Shown: positions 16,577-25,380 of the stretch, in pieces | How positions within the stretch are numbered: the first letter of the stretch is position 1 | Layout of the letters: each line of letters begins with the position of its first letter | Assembly (NCBI GenBank): GCA_007131745.1 | Contig: SLPX01000321.1 | Coordinates: 1-29,241 of the forward strand | Direction of reading: 5' to 3' | Length of the DNA: 29,241 bases | Origin: Myxococcales bacterium | GTDB taxonomy: Bacteria > Myxococcota > Polyangia > HGW-17 > SLPX01 | Position numbers and translations under genes: made by a program | The notes under the pieces: generated by a model | What the model was told of the DNA's origin: nothing | The model's database searches: none | Seen by the model: only the letters and a program-made list of their open reading frames with translations

Positions 16577-17686
16577 CTACAGCTTTCCGGGACCCCCGCG
16601 TGGTGCCACCGCGGGCAGGGGAAGTTCGAGTGCTCCAGGATTCACGCTGAAATCCTTTTCACGTCCCACTTCCATGGAAAGAAGATCCCTCGCTATTTTT
16701 TCGGGGGACTTCTTTTCCGCAAGCAATGCTTCAACAGCACAAAGCAAGGGCATGGGTATGGAGTTGCGACGGACAAAACGAGTCACTTCGGCCACAGTAT
16801 TAAACATAGAAATTCTATCTTCATTCCCAGCTACGGACCCTGTTTCAATGGAGTCAAAAGAACAATCGCCGGAAGCAAGATCTTTGCCTAGAGTGAAAAA
16901 CGCAGAGCTTTGAGCAACACCTTCTCCGACCAACGCGCCCAACCCCGAAAGACCTGAAAAAGTGGCCGGATCTCCACCCATAACGGCTCCAAGGCGAGCC
17001 ATTTCAGCCACCGCGCGCGTCACCAGGAGACCGATTGCCGGAGCTTCGTAACCTAGGCCGCAAGCCACACCACATGCCAATGCATATGCCGGTACAAGGG
17101 CCGCTCCCACCTCGGTGCCCGGAACATCTTCGTTTTCATACAAGCGAAAGACAGTCGATGTAAAAAGTTTGTTTGCAGCAGTGATTCCTTCATGAAAAGG
17201 ACTGGACACAGCCCATGCCGACGGCTGCTCAGTGACGTTGGGAGCCTCCGGACAATAGCCCCACAACACCGCAATTCTTTTTACGCAGGTAAGTTCCATG
17301 ATTCTCTGTGAAGGAGTCTGCAAACCGCGTTCATCGGACGACAGCCCTGAGACACAATGAAATATCATCTGGTCCCCTGAAAGACAGGGGGCCGAATGTT
17401 CCAACATGGAGTCCAGTTCCGACCTGCAACAAGCATACAAAACAAAGGGTTTGTTCCTTATAAGCTCGAAGTCATTTGTCCAGCGAAAGCCCGTGTCATC
17501 GGAGTCGCATTGCCGGTTGTCGCAATGCAGCAAAGTGCATTTCGTGGACGCTTTTTCGGCAAGCTCTGCAAGAAAACGAGCGCGATCGGTTTTGCCTATG
17601 ATGACCACCTCCGACACGAGGTTGTCATGAACCTTTCTTGTGCCTCTTACCCTGTTGCTTCCCTTGTTTTCCTTGTAATAACTCAT
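16577..17686 (-). CDS. GpsA-like protein lacking catalytic lysines (probable pseudo-dehydrogenase)
   Basis: 369 residues. The C-terminal half is clearly of the NAD(P)-dependent glycerol-3-phosphate dehydrogenase type: GTEVGAALVPAYALACGVACGLG (190-212), LLVTRAVAEMARLGAVMGGDPATFSGLSGLGALVG (220-254). Against canonical GpsA the invariant catalytic Lys of GALKN is Val198 (AALVPA), the Lys of the TKG strand is replaced (HCVSG, 110-114), GDN is replaced by YEA, and the N-terminal GxGxxG loop reads IIGKTDRARF. Fold retention without these residues suggests a non-catalytic protein, perhaps a binding or regulatory partner. It lies between the acyltransferase that uses glycerol-3-phosphate and a phosphatidate phosphatase. 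GGAAGG precedes ATG 17686. A diverged dehydrogenase using another substrate is the alternative. Confidence 0.75.
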   Translation of the reverse strand: MSYYKENKGSNRVRGTRKVHDNLVSEVVIIGKTDRARFLAELAEKASTKCTLLHCDNRQCDSDDTGFRWTNDFELIRNKPFVLYACCRSELDSMLEHSAPCLSGDQMIFHCVSGLSSDERGLQTPSQRIMELTCVKRIAVLWGYCPEAPNVTEQPSAWAVSSPFHEGITAANKLFTSTVFRLYENEDVPGTEVGAALVPAYALACGVACGLGYEAPAIGLLVTRAVAEMARLGAVMGGDPATFSGLSGLGALVGEGVAQSSAFFTLGKDLASGDCSFDSIETGSVAGNEDRISMFNTVAEVTRFVRRNSIPMPLLCAVEALLAEKKSPEKIARDLLSMEVGREKDFSVNPGALELPLPAVAPRGGPGKL

Positions 17687-17711
17687 GATCCTTCCACTCG
17701 ATTTTTCGTTC

Positions 17712-19340
17712 TCATTCGAGCCCCAGTCCCCACAACCGGTTTCGATAGTAGTAAAGCAAATTCATGTCACCGGCAAGCAGCCGGTCGCCCTTCCGCCTGA
17801 CCACCGGCTTCTCATGGTAACAACCAAAAAGACGCAGCGCGCTGTCCACAACTTCTTCCGTGGGTCTCCTCCGCAAAGGTTCAGCGAGGTGAAAAAATCC
17901 CCGCCCTGCCAGATCCCTTACATTAGAGAGCACTCTTTCGGCGTGCTCGTAAACCTCCACCATCGGAAGAGAAACATCGTACGCGGTTTCACGAAGGAAT
18001 CGGTAAAAATCCGGGTCGGGCTGCCGGCGTCTCAATTCGTCAAATACGGCCCACGCCAAAACGTTCGTGGAAAACACTACTGTTTCTTTTGCAAAAGACC
18101 GTGCAATGGATTTTCCAAGGAGTCGTGTGTACACCCAGTCACGCTGCTCGTCTTCCACGAATCGCCCTTGTTGCATAAAGTAGCGGGACGGGTCGATCAG
18201 TCTCCCTCTGCCATCCATGGAGCGCCCGCTTTCATCAACCGGATTGCCGAATGGATCCATGACCCGGCCGAACCGCACGTATATCTTCGCGTCCAGGGTG
18301 AACAGGCTTTTCATAAAAGATGCGATCCGGTCGACTCGACTGAATTCATCATCACTGATGATGAAACGGGATTTGCCGGCTGATTTCAAATGGTCCTCTA
18401 TCAAGGTTTGAGCCTCCAAAACAAGCTGGTAGTTCAACGTACAGGGAACAATGAAAACAGGTTTCGGCTGTTTCCCGGTTCCGGCCGAACCGTTGCGCCG
18501 GGATTCCGACAGGTTTTCTCTTACATTGTTCTTGTACGCGTGAATGCAACAGCCCAAAAGACCCAGCTTCAGGTTCTGTTCGACAGCGCCGGACCTGCTG
18601 CGCGTGCCTCCGGGAAAAAACAGGTTGGGATAGCCCTTTTCCATGGTCACGGATGCATACTCTTTCAACACCCAGTTGTAGAGACGGTGTTTCTTCAGAC
18701 GATCCACCTTGTAGGCACCAAGGCGATTCATGAAAAACCCTAAAAACCGGTGATGAAAAAGGTTCAGACCAGCTCCGTATGTAAGGGGCGGCAATCCGCA
18801 CCGGTAGATCGCGTAGCCCATGATTATGGAATCCATGTTGGATGAGTGTGTCGGTACAAATACCGATGTCCCGATATCGGCCAATTTTCTGATTTGCTCA
18901 ATAGGTCCGGATATCTCCAGGCGGGCCGCCACGTCCGGCGGTTTGCCATGGCTCTTGATAATTCCAAGCGGTGAGGATGCATTGAGCAGAAACCCAAGCA
19001 ACTGCGGAACGACCCGGGTGCTGAAACCGTACACCGGGGGACTGAAATTGCCGCCCACCTCTTCTGTATGTCTTACTATGATCTCTTCCAGGAGCTGTTT
19101 TTTTTCTTTCAGCCCGCCTTTGCCGAATCTTGAGCGTACGGTTTTCAGCCATTTCTCATCATCCGCCCTCGCTACGCACAATGAATCGGATTCCAGCCTC
19201 TTTTGTTCATAATACAGAACTTCGTGCAACAAATGATCCAAACCGGATTGGAGATCCGCTCCCGGCTGTGAATTGAGAGCCTTTTCAAGAACCCTCCTGC
19301 CGACTTCTTCCAATACCGGACCGCGGTCTTTTTTCCGCAT
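17712..19340 (-). CDS. Glycerol-3-phosphate acyltransferase, PlsB-like
   Basis: 542 residues. The acyltransferase (PlsB/PlsC superfamily) motifs are FVPTHSSNMDS (motif I, H-x4-D at His165 and Asp170), a glycine-rich helix region with GAYKVDR (about 208-214), and FPGGTRSRSG (motif III, about 242-251, phosphate binding). Motif spacing and the long N- and C-terminal helical regions fit PlsB rather than the 240-residue PlsC. The predicted reaction is acylation of sn-glycerol-3-phosphate at position 1, the first step of phospholipid synthesis, at the inner membrane face. E. coli PlsB is over 800 residues, so this is a shorter form. ATG 19340 with GGAGG 8 nt upstream is preferred to a TTG seven codons earlier. 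It is second in the operon, 36 nt after the lipoprotein gene. Confidence 0.85.
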   Translation of the reverse strand: MRKKDRGPVLEEVGRRVLEKALNSQPGADLQSGLDHLLHEVLYYEQKRLESDSLCVARADDEKWLKTVRSRFGKGGLKEKKQLLEEIIVRHTEEVGGNFSPPVYGFSTRVVPQLLGFLLNASSPLGIIKSHGKPPDVAARLEISGPIEQIRKLADIGTSVFVPTHSSNMDSIIMGYAIYRCGLPPLTYGAGLNLFHHRFLGFFMNRLGAYKVDRLKKHRLYNWVLKEYASVTMEKGYPNLFFPGGTRSRSGAVEQNLKLGLLGCCIHAYKNNVRENLSESRRNGSAGTGKQPKPVFIVPCTLNYQLVLEAQTLIEDHLKSAGKSRFIISDDEFSRVDRIASFMKSLFTLDAKIYVRFGRVMDPFGNPVDESGRSMDGRGRLIDPSRYFMQQGRFVEDEQRDWVYTRLLGKSIARSFAKETVVFSTNVLAWAVFDELRRRQPDPDFYRFLRETAYDVSLPMVEVYEHAERVLSNVRDLAGRGFFHLAEPLRRRPTEEVVDSALRLFGCYHEKPVVRRKGDRLLAGDMNLLYYYRNRLWGLGLE

Positions 19341-19376
19341 ATCCAAAACCTCCAATCTCAAGTATTTTCCCCCCGG

Positions 19377-20546
19377 TCAATCCTGCGGAAGCACACCCCT
19401 TGCAACCGTAAGTTTTCCGATCCACGTCGTCTGGTCCACGGGTGAACCGTCTCCAATGTAGGGCGCCAGGATAAACTGCTCGAAGGCAAGATCCGGCAAC
19501 GCTCCGGTGCGCATGAGAATCGCGTTCGAAGAGATCATGATTTCGCCGTCGACCCACAATCGTATCATGCCGTTCGGCAAACCGATCCCGTCTACGATAT
19601 CATTCATTTTGAAAAACGCTTCCACGAAGCTCCACTCGGATTTATCGTACAACCCCGGTTCATCGTCGAATACACGCACCGTGGAATTCCAGTATCTCAC
19701 GCTGTACCAACCGGATCCGTAGGGAAAACAATCCCGGCCGTCCACATCCCCCAACAGTCCGTTGCACGCGCACACCGAGCGTGCCTCGGAAAATACATAA
19801 TCTTCAAATGAACCGTTGCAGCCGACAAAAGAATCGTTATTTTGCAAGATACAGTCGGTATCCACGTTACTGCTGTCTTGAAGCGCAATACGAGGATAGC
19901 CGCCCACGTTTTCCACGTAAGCCGTGAGATGAGTGAAAGCAGGACCTATCCACATGTGGTCCGCGTTGGTGGTAAAATGAAATTCGTGAGGATGATACGC
20001 CCTGTTGGATCCGACCCAGTTTTCGCTGTAACGAATCCAATACGACAGGTAAATGGCATCTGTTTCGGTGAACTGCCGGCGCTTGGGAATACCTCCCGAA
20101 CAACTCGTTCCGCCCTGTGGGTAATGACAAACAAAAGAATGACTTTCTCCGGGAGGCGGATTCACGGTTGTAATCTCCACGTCCTCCGTGACGTCGTACC
20201 ACCCCCTGGAAGAAAAATCCGTGTCTCCGAAACTTTCCTCGAACAGAACTTCTCCACGATAAGCTTCTCCACCGGGAGGGTCTTCACCTCCGTTTCCGTT
20301 GTTGTTTTCGTTATTATTAACGTTGTTGTTGTCATTGCCATTGTCATTGGCGTTGTTATTCGCGTTTGCGTTTTCATTTACGTTGCCGTTTACCGATCCA
20401 TCGATTTCACCATTGAAATCTTCCTTTCCCGAGTCCTTGCAACCCGAAACCGAAAACACGGCCGCGCCGAAAATCAGGCCGATAGCGAAGCAAAGAACGA
20501 AACAGTATCCATGTTTATCCATTGAGTTATTCTTTTGATTTCTCAT
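19377..20546 (-). CDS. Lipoprotein with Asn-rich linker and polysaccharide-lyase-like beta domain
   Basis: 389 residues. The signal peptide is followed by the lipobox VSGC (Cys36). Residues 48-86 are an Asn-rich low-complexity linker (NxN repeats). The C-terminal 300 residues form a predicted beta-sandwich: FEESFGDTDFSSRGWYD at the start, IYLSYWIRYSENW and EFHFTTNADHMWIG in the middle, and RLWVDGEIMISS and WIGKLTVARG at the end. This layout resembles concanavalin-like polysaccharide lyase or LamG-type folds, but I cannot identify catalytic residues, so carbohydrate binding or cleavage is only a suggestion. Four extra Cys pairs suggest disulfides. The ATG at 20546 follows AAAGGCGGG. It is the first gene of the acyltransferase operon, divergent from cardiolipin synthase. 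Confidence 0.75.
   Translation of the reverse strand: MRNQKNNSMDKHGYCFVLCFAIGLIFGAAVFSVSGCKDSGKEDFNGEIDGSVNGNVNENANANNNANDNGNDNNNVNNNENNNGNGGEDPPGGEAYRGEVLFEESFGDTDFSSRGWYDVTEDVEITTVNPPPGESHSFVCHYPQGGTSCSGGIPKRRQFTETDAIYLSYWIRYSENWVGSNRAYHPHEFHFTTNADHMWIGPAFTHLTAYVENVGGYPRIALQDSSNVDTDCILQNNDSFVGCNGSFEDYVFSEARSVCACNGLLGDVDGRDCFPYGSGWYSVRYWNSTVRVFDDEPGLYDKSEWSFVEAFFKMNDIVDGIGLPNGMIRLWVDGEIMISSNAILMRTGALPDLAFEQFILAPYIGDGSPVDQTTWIGKLTVARGVLPQD
20289..20405 (-). repeat. Asn-codon low-complexity tract in the lipoprotein gene
   Basis: An imperfect array of AAY/GAY codons (read on the minus strand) encoding the Asn-rich linker, residues 48-86. It is in frame and conserves the reading frame. Such tracts can change length by slippage. 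Confidence 0.6.
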
Positions 20547-20767
20547 GGAAAAACCCGCCTTTCATTTTGCGATCCATTTTCACGCATGGACAAAGCATAA
20601 AACGAATCGTCAAAAACTTGAAATCAAATCTTTCCGGATTTGCAAACACCGTGATGAAACACCTTCAACGAATGGCGGACGAACGAATCTGCGACTTATG
20701 AAAGGAGGTGCACTCAAAAGAGATCGTTATCTTGACCCGGCGCGCAAATCTGATCATTCTCGACTTC

Positions 20768-22234
20768 ATGACTGGAGAAACCGGATGCAACTGGAGCGGA
20801 CCCCTGTCCGCGGCCACGATCATTACTATCATCGGCCAGGTGATCGCTCTTACCATTATTCTTCGGATACTGACGGAGCGTCGTGATGCTGCGGCAACAT
20901 TCGCTTGGATATTCGGCCTGATCCTGTTGCCCTACATCGGTGCAATTCTCTATCTGATGCTGGCCGGAAAGATTGAACGGCGCAGGATCAAGATCCGTCA
21001 CAGGGCCACGGCCAGACTGGGAGAAAAAAAGCATGATCTGGAGAAAAACATCCAAATTCACCGTGAAGAATCCTTGAAAGATGTGGATCCATACTTCAAG
21101 GGCGTCATGCGCCTGGCTGAGGAACTGGGGGCCGGACATCCGACAGTGGGAAACAGCGTGTCTTTGCTGGACACCGGAACCCAGACATTCGACGCTATCG
21201 AGAAGGCGATCAAAAAGGCCCGTGCTCACATTCATCTCGAATACTATATTTTCAGGCCGGATGAGACGGGGAGGAGAATCCTGGACCTGCTGGAGCATAA
21301 GGCGAGGCAAGGCGTGGAAGTGCGACTTCTTTATGACAGCGTAGGTAGTTCATCACTGAAAAAGCGTCACGTAAAGCATCTGATTGAGGCCGGAGGCCGT
21401 GTGGTACCGTTTCTGCCGTTGTTTTCGCTCCGGCGTCCATTCAGCGTAAATTTCAGAACACACAGGAAAATCATAGTGGTCGACGACACCGTGGGTTTCG
21501 TGGGGGGAAGAAACATCGGTAATGAATATCGGAGCGACAGGGTCGAATCAGGAGAGTGGAGGGATGTGCACCTGAGAATCGAAGGACCCGCGGTGAATCG
21601 CCTGCAAGAGGTGTTTGCGGAAGACTGGATCTTTGCGACCGGAGAAGACGTATCTACGCTGGAGCATTGTTTCACTCCGTTCAAGCGCCCTGGTAGAGCC
21701 AGGGTACAGGTCTTGGATTCCGGACCCGACGGCCAACCCAAGGTGATCCACAGGATCCTGTTTGAAGCCATAGTCTCAGCGCGAAAATCAATTGACATTG
21801 TCACGCCGTATTTTGTTCCTGATGGATCAATCGTCATGGCGCTCCAGAATGCAAGTTTCAGAAACGTACAGGTCAGGTTGCTGGTACCGGGCATTACGGA
21901 CAACCTGGTCACCGGCTGGGCGGCGAGGTCGTATTTCCAAGAAATGTTGACGGCCGGAGTCGAGGTCTATGTTTACTCCCCTGGAATGCACCACGCCAAG
22001 CTCGTGGTCATCGATGGAAACTGGGCATATGCGGGCACGGCCAACATGGACATCAGGAGCTTCAGGCTCAACTTCGAAGTCGGCGTGGCTATATACGAAA
22101 CGGATATCGCAAAACAGATAGTTTCCTTTATTGACAGGGATATAAGAAAATCCGAACGACTCGTTTACAAAAGACCGGGGCGGATTGAAGCCCTTGCAAA
22201 TGGAGTCGGACGTGCGCTTTCTCCTGTTTTGTGA
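20768..22234 (+). CDS. cls: Cardiolipin synthase (phospholipase D family)
   Basis: 488 residues from ATG 20768. Two N-terminal membrane helices (about 13-35 and 44-65) are followed by two HKD phosphodiesterase motifs: THRKIIVVD with VGGRN (about residues 229-248) and HHAKLVVID with AGTANMDIRSF (about 410-435). This is the standard Cls layout; the enzyme joins two phosphatidylglycerol molecules, or a related donor, at the inner membrane. Start choice is uncertain: a strong AAAGGAGG at 20701-20708 is followed by no start codon at normal spacing, GTG 20708 overlaps it, and ATG 20768 gives the family-typical N terminus but lacks its own site. It is divergent from the acyltransferase operon, forming a phospholipid locus. 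Confidence 0.92.
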   Translation: MTGETGCNWSGPLSAATIITIIGQVIALTIILRILTERRDAAATFAWIFGLILLPYIGAILYLMLAGKIERRRIKIRHRATARLGEKKHDLEKNIQIHREESLKDVDPYFKGVMRLAEELGAGHPTVGNSVSLLDTGTQTFDAIEKAIKKARAHIHLEYYIFRPDETGRRILDLLEHKARQGVEVRLLYDSVGSSSLKKRHVKHLIEAGGRVVPFLPLFSLRRPFSVNFRTHRKIIVVDDTVGFVGGRNIGNEYRSDRVESGEWRDVHLRIEGPAVNRLQEVFAEDWIFATGEDVSTLEHCFTPFKRPGRARVQVLDSGPDGQPKVIHRILFEAIVSARKSIDIVTPYFVPDGSIVMALQNASFRNVQVRLLVPGITDNLVTGWAARSYFQEMLTAGVEVYVYSPGMHHAKLVVIDGNWAYAGTANMDIRSFRLNFEVGVAIYETDIAKQIVSFIDRDIRKSERLVYKRPGRIEALANGVGRALSPVL

Positions 22235-22336
22235 CAAGGTCGAATACTGGACATGTAACTCCATGGTCTTTAGTATGGGTTGCTTCGCACCGATTTGAAC
22301 AACGGTTCGAGTGACATAGGTTAGAGGAAACACCGC

Positions 22337-23992
22337 ATGCCCCGTTCGAAAAATGAAACAAACGGCCTTGAAATCGGTGAAGAGCTGGGGCGATTCAGGA
22401 TAACGGCCCGGCTGGGAAGAGGAGCCATGGGCGAGGTGTACCTGTGCCGTGATGAATCCCTTAAAAGAGACGTAGCGGTGAAGGTTCTTGCCGAAGCACA
22501 CCGGCACAATTCCGAGTTGCGAGCTCGGTTCGTCAGGGAAGCTCGAGCGGTGGCAAGGATTTCCCATCCCAACGTGGTCAATATTCATTTCATAGACGAA
22601 CACTGCGGCCTGCCTTATTTCGCGATGGACTACCTCAAGGGACGGGATCTGGGAAGCTTCCTGGCACAGGTCAAAACACTGGACCCGGGAGAAGGAGCAG
22701 CAGTTATTTTGCGCGTGGCCAGGGGATTGCAGGCCGCTGCTAATGCAAGTGTTGTCCACAGAGATGTGAAGCCGGCCAATATTTTGGTTACCACCGACCG
22801 AGACGTAAAGCTGATGGATTTCGGTCTGGCGAAAACAGTCGCTGTTGATCCGGAATTGACGGCTGCCGGACTCGTGGTGGGCACACCGGATTACATTTCC
22901 CCGGAGCAGGCCCGTGGAGAACCGGCCGACAGCCGTTCAGACGTGTACGGTCTGGGATGCACCCTGTTTCACGTTCTTGCAGGGCAACCGCCTTTCAGGA
23001 TAAAGGACGGTCCGAACACGTACATGGCGATACTTGGAAGGCACATGCACAAAACAACACCCAGGGTGGAAGAATTCCGTTCGGGAATTGATTCCGACCT
23101 TGCGTCTTTATGCTTGAGGATGATGGAAAAAGAGCCCTCCGCGCGACCCTCCATAGACAGGGTGGTGGAGGAGCTCGAACTATTGGAGAATCGGATAGGA
23201 GCCGAGGTCCCCGAGGTCAAGCAGCGGTCCACCGTCAACCCGGAAGAAGCATCGGCCCGGGGAGATAACAAGGATTCATGGGAACAAGAAGAAGATTCGT
23301 CCGACCGTAGAGTCTCGTCCAGGAGAACAATCGGCGATGTTGCTGTACATACACTCGTGGCAAGGACCGGTCTGCCGGGATGGTCTCTTGTGGTGACGGC
23401 TTTGGCGGTGGCTGTGTTTCTGATCGGCCTGGGCTTGAGGCTTTCGGGAACTGAAAGCCGCGTTTCGGGTCGTCCGGAGACAGCGATGAAACGGAGTCGG
23501 ACAAGCGGTAAACCCGGTGAAATCGGACCCGATGGAGGGAATGCAGCGCATGTAGATTCCAATGCCCGCGGGATCGGAATTCCATGGAAAACCGTACCCG
23601 TATCCGTTGGAGATAACCGGCCGCGGATTCATGTCGCTGTGCGGCCGGTAAGCCTATTGGATTGGTCTGAACGCGGACCTCAAGAACCGCGCGTAGAAAG
23701 CGGTCCGGATCCGAGAGCACTATTGCCGATAACCGGTGTTTCGTTCAATGATGCAGTGGAATTCGCGAAAAAACACGGTGGAAGATTGCCGGCAACGGAT
23801 GAATGGAGAATCATAACACGAGCTGAAGGAGTCATCTTCCCCGACCTCACGATGAGCGAATGGGTTACCGGCCCCAAGGGAAGAGTCCGGGTCGGATCCA
23901 GCGATGGAAAAACCACAACGCGCAGAACACGTGCAACTTACGGAGATGTTACGTTCAGAATCGTTTGGGAAACAGACGAAAGGAAGCCCTGA
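22337..23992 (+). CDS. Transmembrane Ser/Thr protein kinase with reduced FGE/SUMF1-like sensor domain
   Basis: 551 residues. The Hanks-type kinase domain (20-285) has the glycine loop LGRGAMGEVY (26-35), catalytic Lys49, HRDVKPAN (Asp143), DFG (Asp161), and GTPDYISPEQ. All catalytic residues are present. A charged juxtamembrane region leads to one membrane helix (350-369). The extracytoplasmic C-terminus ends with a segment like sulfatase-modifying-factor (FGE) domains: VSFNDAVEFAKKHGGRLPATDEW (468-490), SEWV (507-510) and TFRIVWE (539-545), corresponding to the GRLPTEAEW, EW and GFR landmarks. At about 80 residues it is far shorter than active FGE, so ligand sensing rather than catalysis is likely. 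GAGG lies about 9 nt before ATG 22337. Confidence 0.85.
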   Translation: MPRSKNETNGLEIGEELGRFRITARLGRGAMGEVYLCRDESLKRDVAVKVLAEAHRHNSELRARFVREARAVARISHPNVVNIHFIDEHCGLPYFAMDYLKGRDLGSFLAQVKTLDPGEGAAVILRVARGLQAAANASVVHRDVKPANILVTTDRDVKLMDFGLAKTVAVDPELTAAGLVVGTPDYISPEQARGEPADSRSDVYGLGCTLFHVLAGQPPFRIKDGPNTYMAILGRHMHKTTPRVEEFRSGIDSDLASLCLRMMEKEPSARPSIDRVVEELELLENRIGAEVPEVKQRSTVNPEEASARGDNKDSWEQEEDSSDRRVSSRRTIGDVAVHTLVARTGLPGWSLVVTALAVAVFLIGLGLRLSGTESRVSGRPETAMKRSRTSGKPGEIGPDGGNAAHVDSNARGIGIPWKTVPVSVGDNRPRIHVAVRPVSLLDWSERGPQEPRVESGPDPRALLPITGVSFNDAVEFAKKHGGRLPATDEWRIITRAEGVIFPDLTMSEWVTGPKGRVRVGSSDGKTTTRRTRATYGDVTFRIVWETDERKP

Positions 23993-24181
23993 ACGAGACA
24001 TCGTTTCATCTTCGATGCGACGAAGGTGTGTTCCATGCTTCGAGTTCCAGAAGAACGATCTTCTGCCGGTTGCACCCTATCGTTTCCCCAATGGCTCCAA
24101 TAGTTATGTTAGAACGTTTTCAAAACAACGTTGGTGTAATAACCTTGGTGCCATAGTGTTGTTCGATAAGCGGAGTCGCAC

Positions 24182-25378
24182 ATGTCATTGACGCTGATAT
24201 TCTTAGCAGGATTAGGAACAGTGCTTACCCCGTGTGTGTTGCCCTTGATACCCATCTATCTCGGAGCACTCGCCGGTTCTGGAGATTTCAAAGAAATCGA
24301 AGGTCAGGGACTCAAAGGGCGATTACGGATCCTGGGAGCTTCCCTTTCGTTCATTCTTGGTTTTACCATCGTTTTCACTTCATTGGGACTGGTGTCCGGC
24401 TTCTTCGGCTCTGCTCTCGCCAATCATCGGCTGCTGCTGACTCAGCTCGGAGGGCTCCTGGTTTTCCTGTTCGGACTCAAATTCTTGGGTCTCCTGGATC
24501 TGGGATTCTTGGACCGGGAAGCCCGTTTCAAAATGCCCAAGGCCGGAAATTTTGCAGGGAATGCAGCGTTCGGAGTGGTTTTCGCTCTCGGATGGACGCC
24601 CTGCATCGGGCCGGTACTGGGATCTGTGCTGGCCTACACTGCTTCCACTGCGTCCAATCCGTGGGTGGGAGCATCGTACCTTCTCGTGTATTCCGCGGGT
24701 TTTGCAATTCCCCTGCTTGCAACGGCCCTTCTTCTGAGCGCGGCCGTATCATACATGGACCGTATAAAAACTCATATGCAGAAAATCCAAAAAATCGGCG
24801 GAGTGGCACTGATGTTTATCGGCGTCTTGCTCATTACTGGAAACATCTCGTTGATCACCGGAGGCGGAGTTGCTGCCACACCCACGGCCGAGCGTTGTAC
24901 GGATCTCACCGAGCCCGGGGTTCCTACGCTGGTTCAATTCACATCCCCAGGGTGCGCTATCTGCAAAGAGATGGAACCTGTCATCGAAACCCTGAGTTCC
25001 GACTGTGCCGGAATGAAAGTAAGAATAAGAGAAGTGGTGGTAGAAGACCCAGGTCGAAGCGATTTGTTTCGGCAATACAGGGTCGTGGGTTATCCTACGT
25101 ACATTTTCCTGGATGAAGAAGGTTTGGAAGCCGCCCGCCTGGTAGGCAGGCAGAAACTGGAGACACTGCGACAACACATGTCCCTGATAACGGGAGAAAA
25201 ATGCCCCAACATCGGCAGGAAGTCGGGAAGTGAATCACCCGACCCGGAGACCGGAAGCCTTCCGGCGGACGGCCCCGGAACGGAACTGAACGGAAAAGCG
25301 GGGAAAGAACCCTCTCCCGGATTTCTCTGCGACCAGGATTCCGATAGCCAAGCGACAGGCGTGTTCTGTAAAGAATGA
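24182..25378 (+). CDS. CcdA-type thiol-disulfide transporter fused to a periplasmic thioredoxin domain
   Basis: 398 residues. The CcdA/DsbD-beta membrane domain (1-225) has six helices and the redox Cys pair in LTPCVLPLIPIYLG (Cys18) and GWTPCIGPVLGS (Cys141). It carries electrons from cytoplasmic thioredoxin across the membrane. A thioredoxin domain (about 240-345) follows with SPGCAICKEM (Cys258, Cys261) and cis-Pro VVGYPTYIF. This is DsbD without its N-terminal immunoglobulin-like domain, so it should pass reducing power to a separate periplasmic client such as cytochrome c maturation or disulfide isomerisation. A Pro/Gly/Ser-rich tail (about 345-398) contains two further Cys. It starts at ATG 24182 and ends 2 nt from the convergent tyrosine-repeat gene. 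Confidence 0.9.
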   Translation: MSLTLIFLAGLGTVLTPCVLPLIPIYLGALAGSGDFKEIEGQGLKGRLRILGASLSFILGFTIVFTSLGLVSGFFGSALANHRLLLTQLGGLLVFLFGLKFLGLLDLGFLDREARFKMPKAGNFAGNAAFGVVFALGWTPCIGPVLGSVLAYTASTASNPWVGASYLLVYSAGFAIPLLATALLLSAAVSYMDRIKTHMQKIQKIGGVALMFIGVLLITGNISLITGGGVAATPTAERCTDLTEPGVPTLVQFTSPGCAICKEMEPVIETLSSDCAGMKVRIREVVVEDPGRSDLFRQYRVVGYPTYIFLDEEGLEAARLVGRQKLETLRQHMSLITGEKCPNIGRKSGSESPDPETGSLPADGPGTELNGKAGKEPSPGFLCDQDSDSQATGVFCKE

Positions 25379-25380
25379 GG

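Noticed and set aside
20289..20405. Asn-codon tract as a regulatory microsatellite or repeat element
   Set aside because: It is in frame and encodes a linker of a type common after lipoprotein lipoboxes in this kind of genome; no evidence of phase-variable frame change.
20545..20886. 113-codon ORF between the lipoprotein gene and cls
   Set aside because: It overlaps the N-terminal membrane helices of cls in another frame, has no ribosome-binding site and a basic, His/Arg-rich shadow-like composition.
24232..25116. Long alternative-frame ORF inside the ccdA-trx gene
   Set aside because: The overlapping frame encodes a clear CcdA-thioredoxin protein; the alternative is Arg/Ser/His-rich with no domain and starts within the gene.
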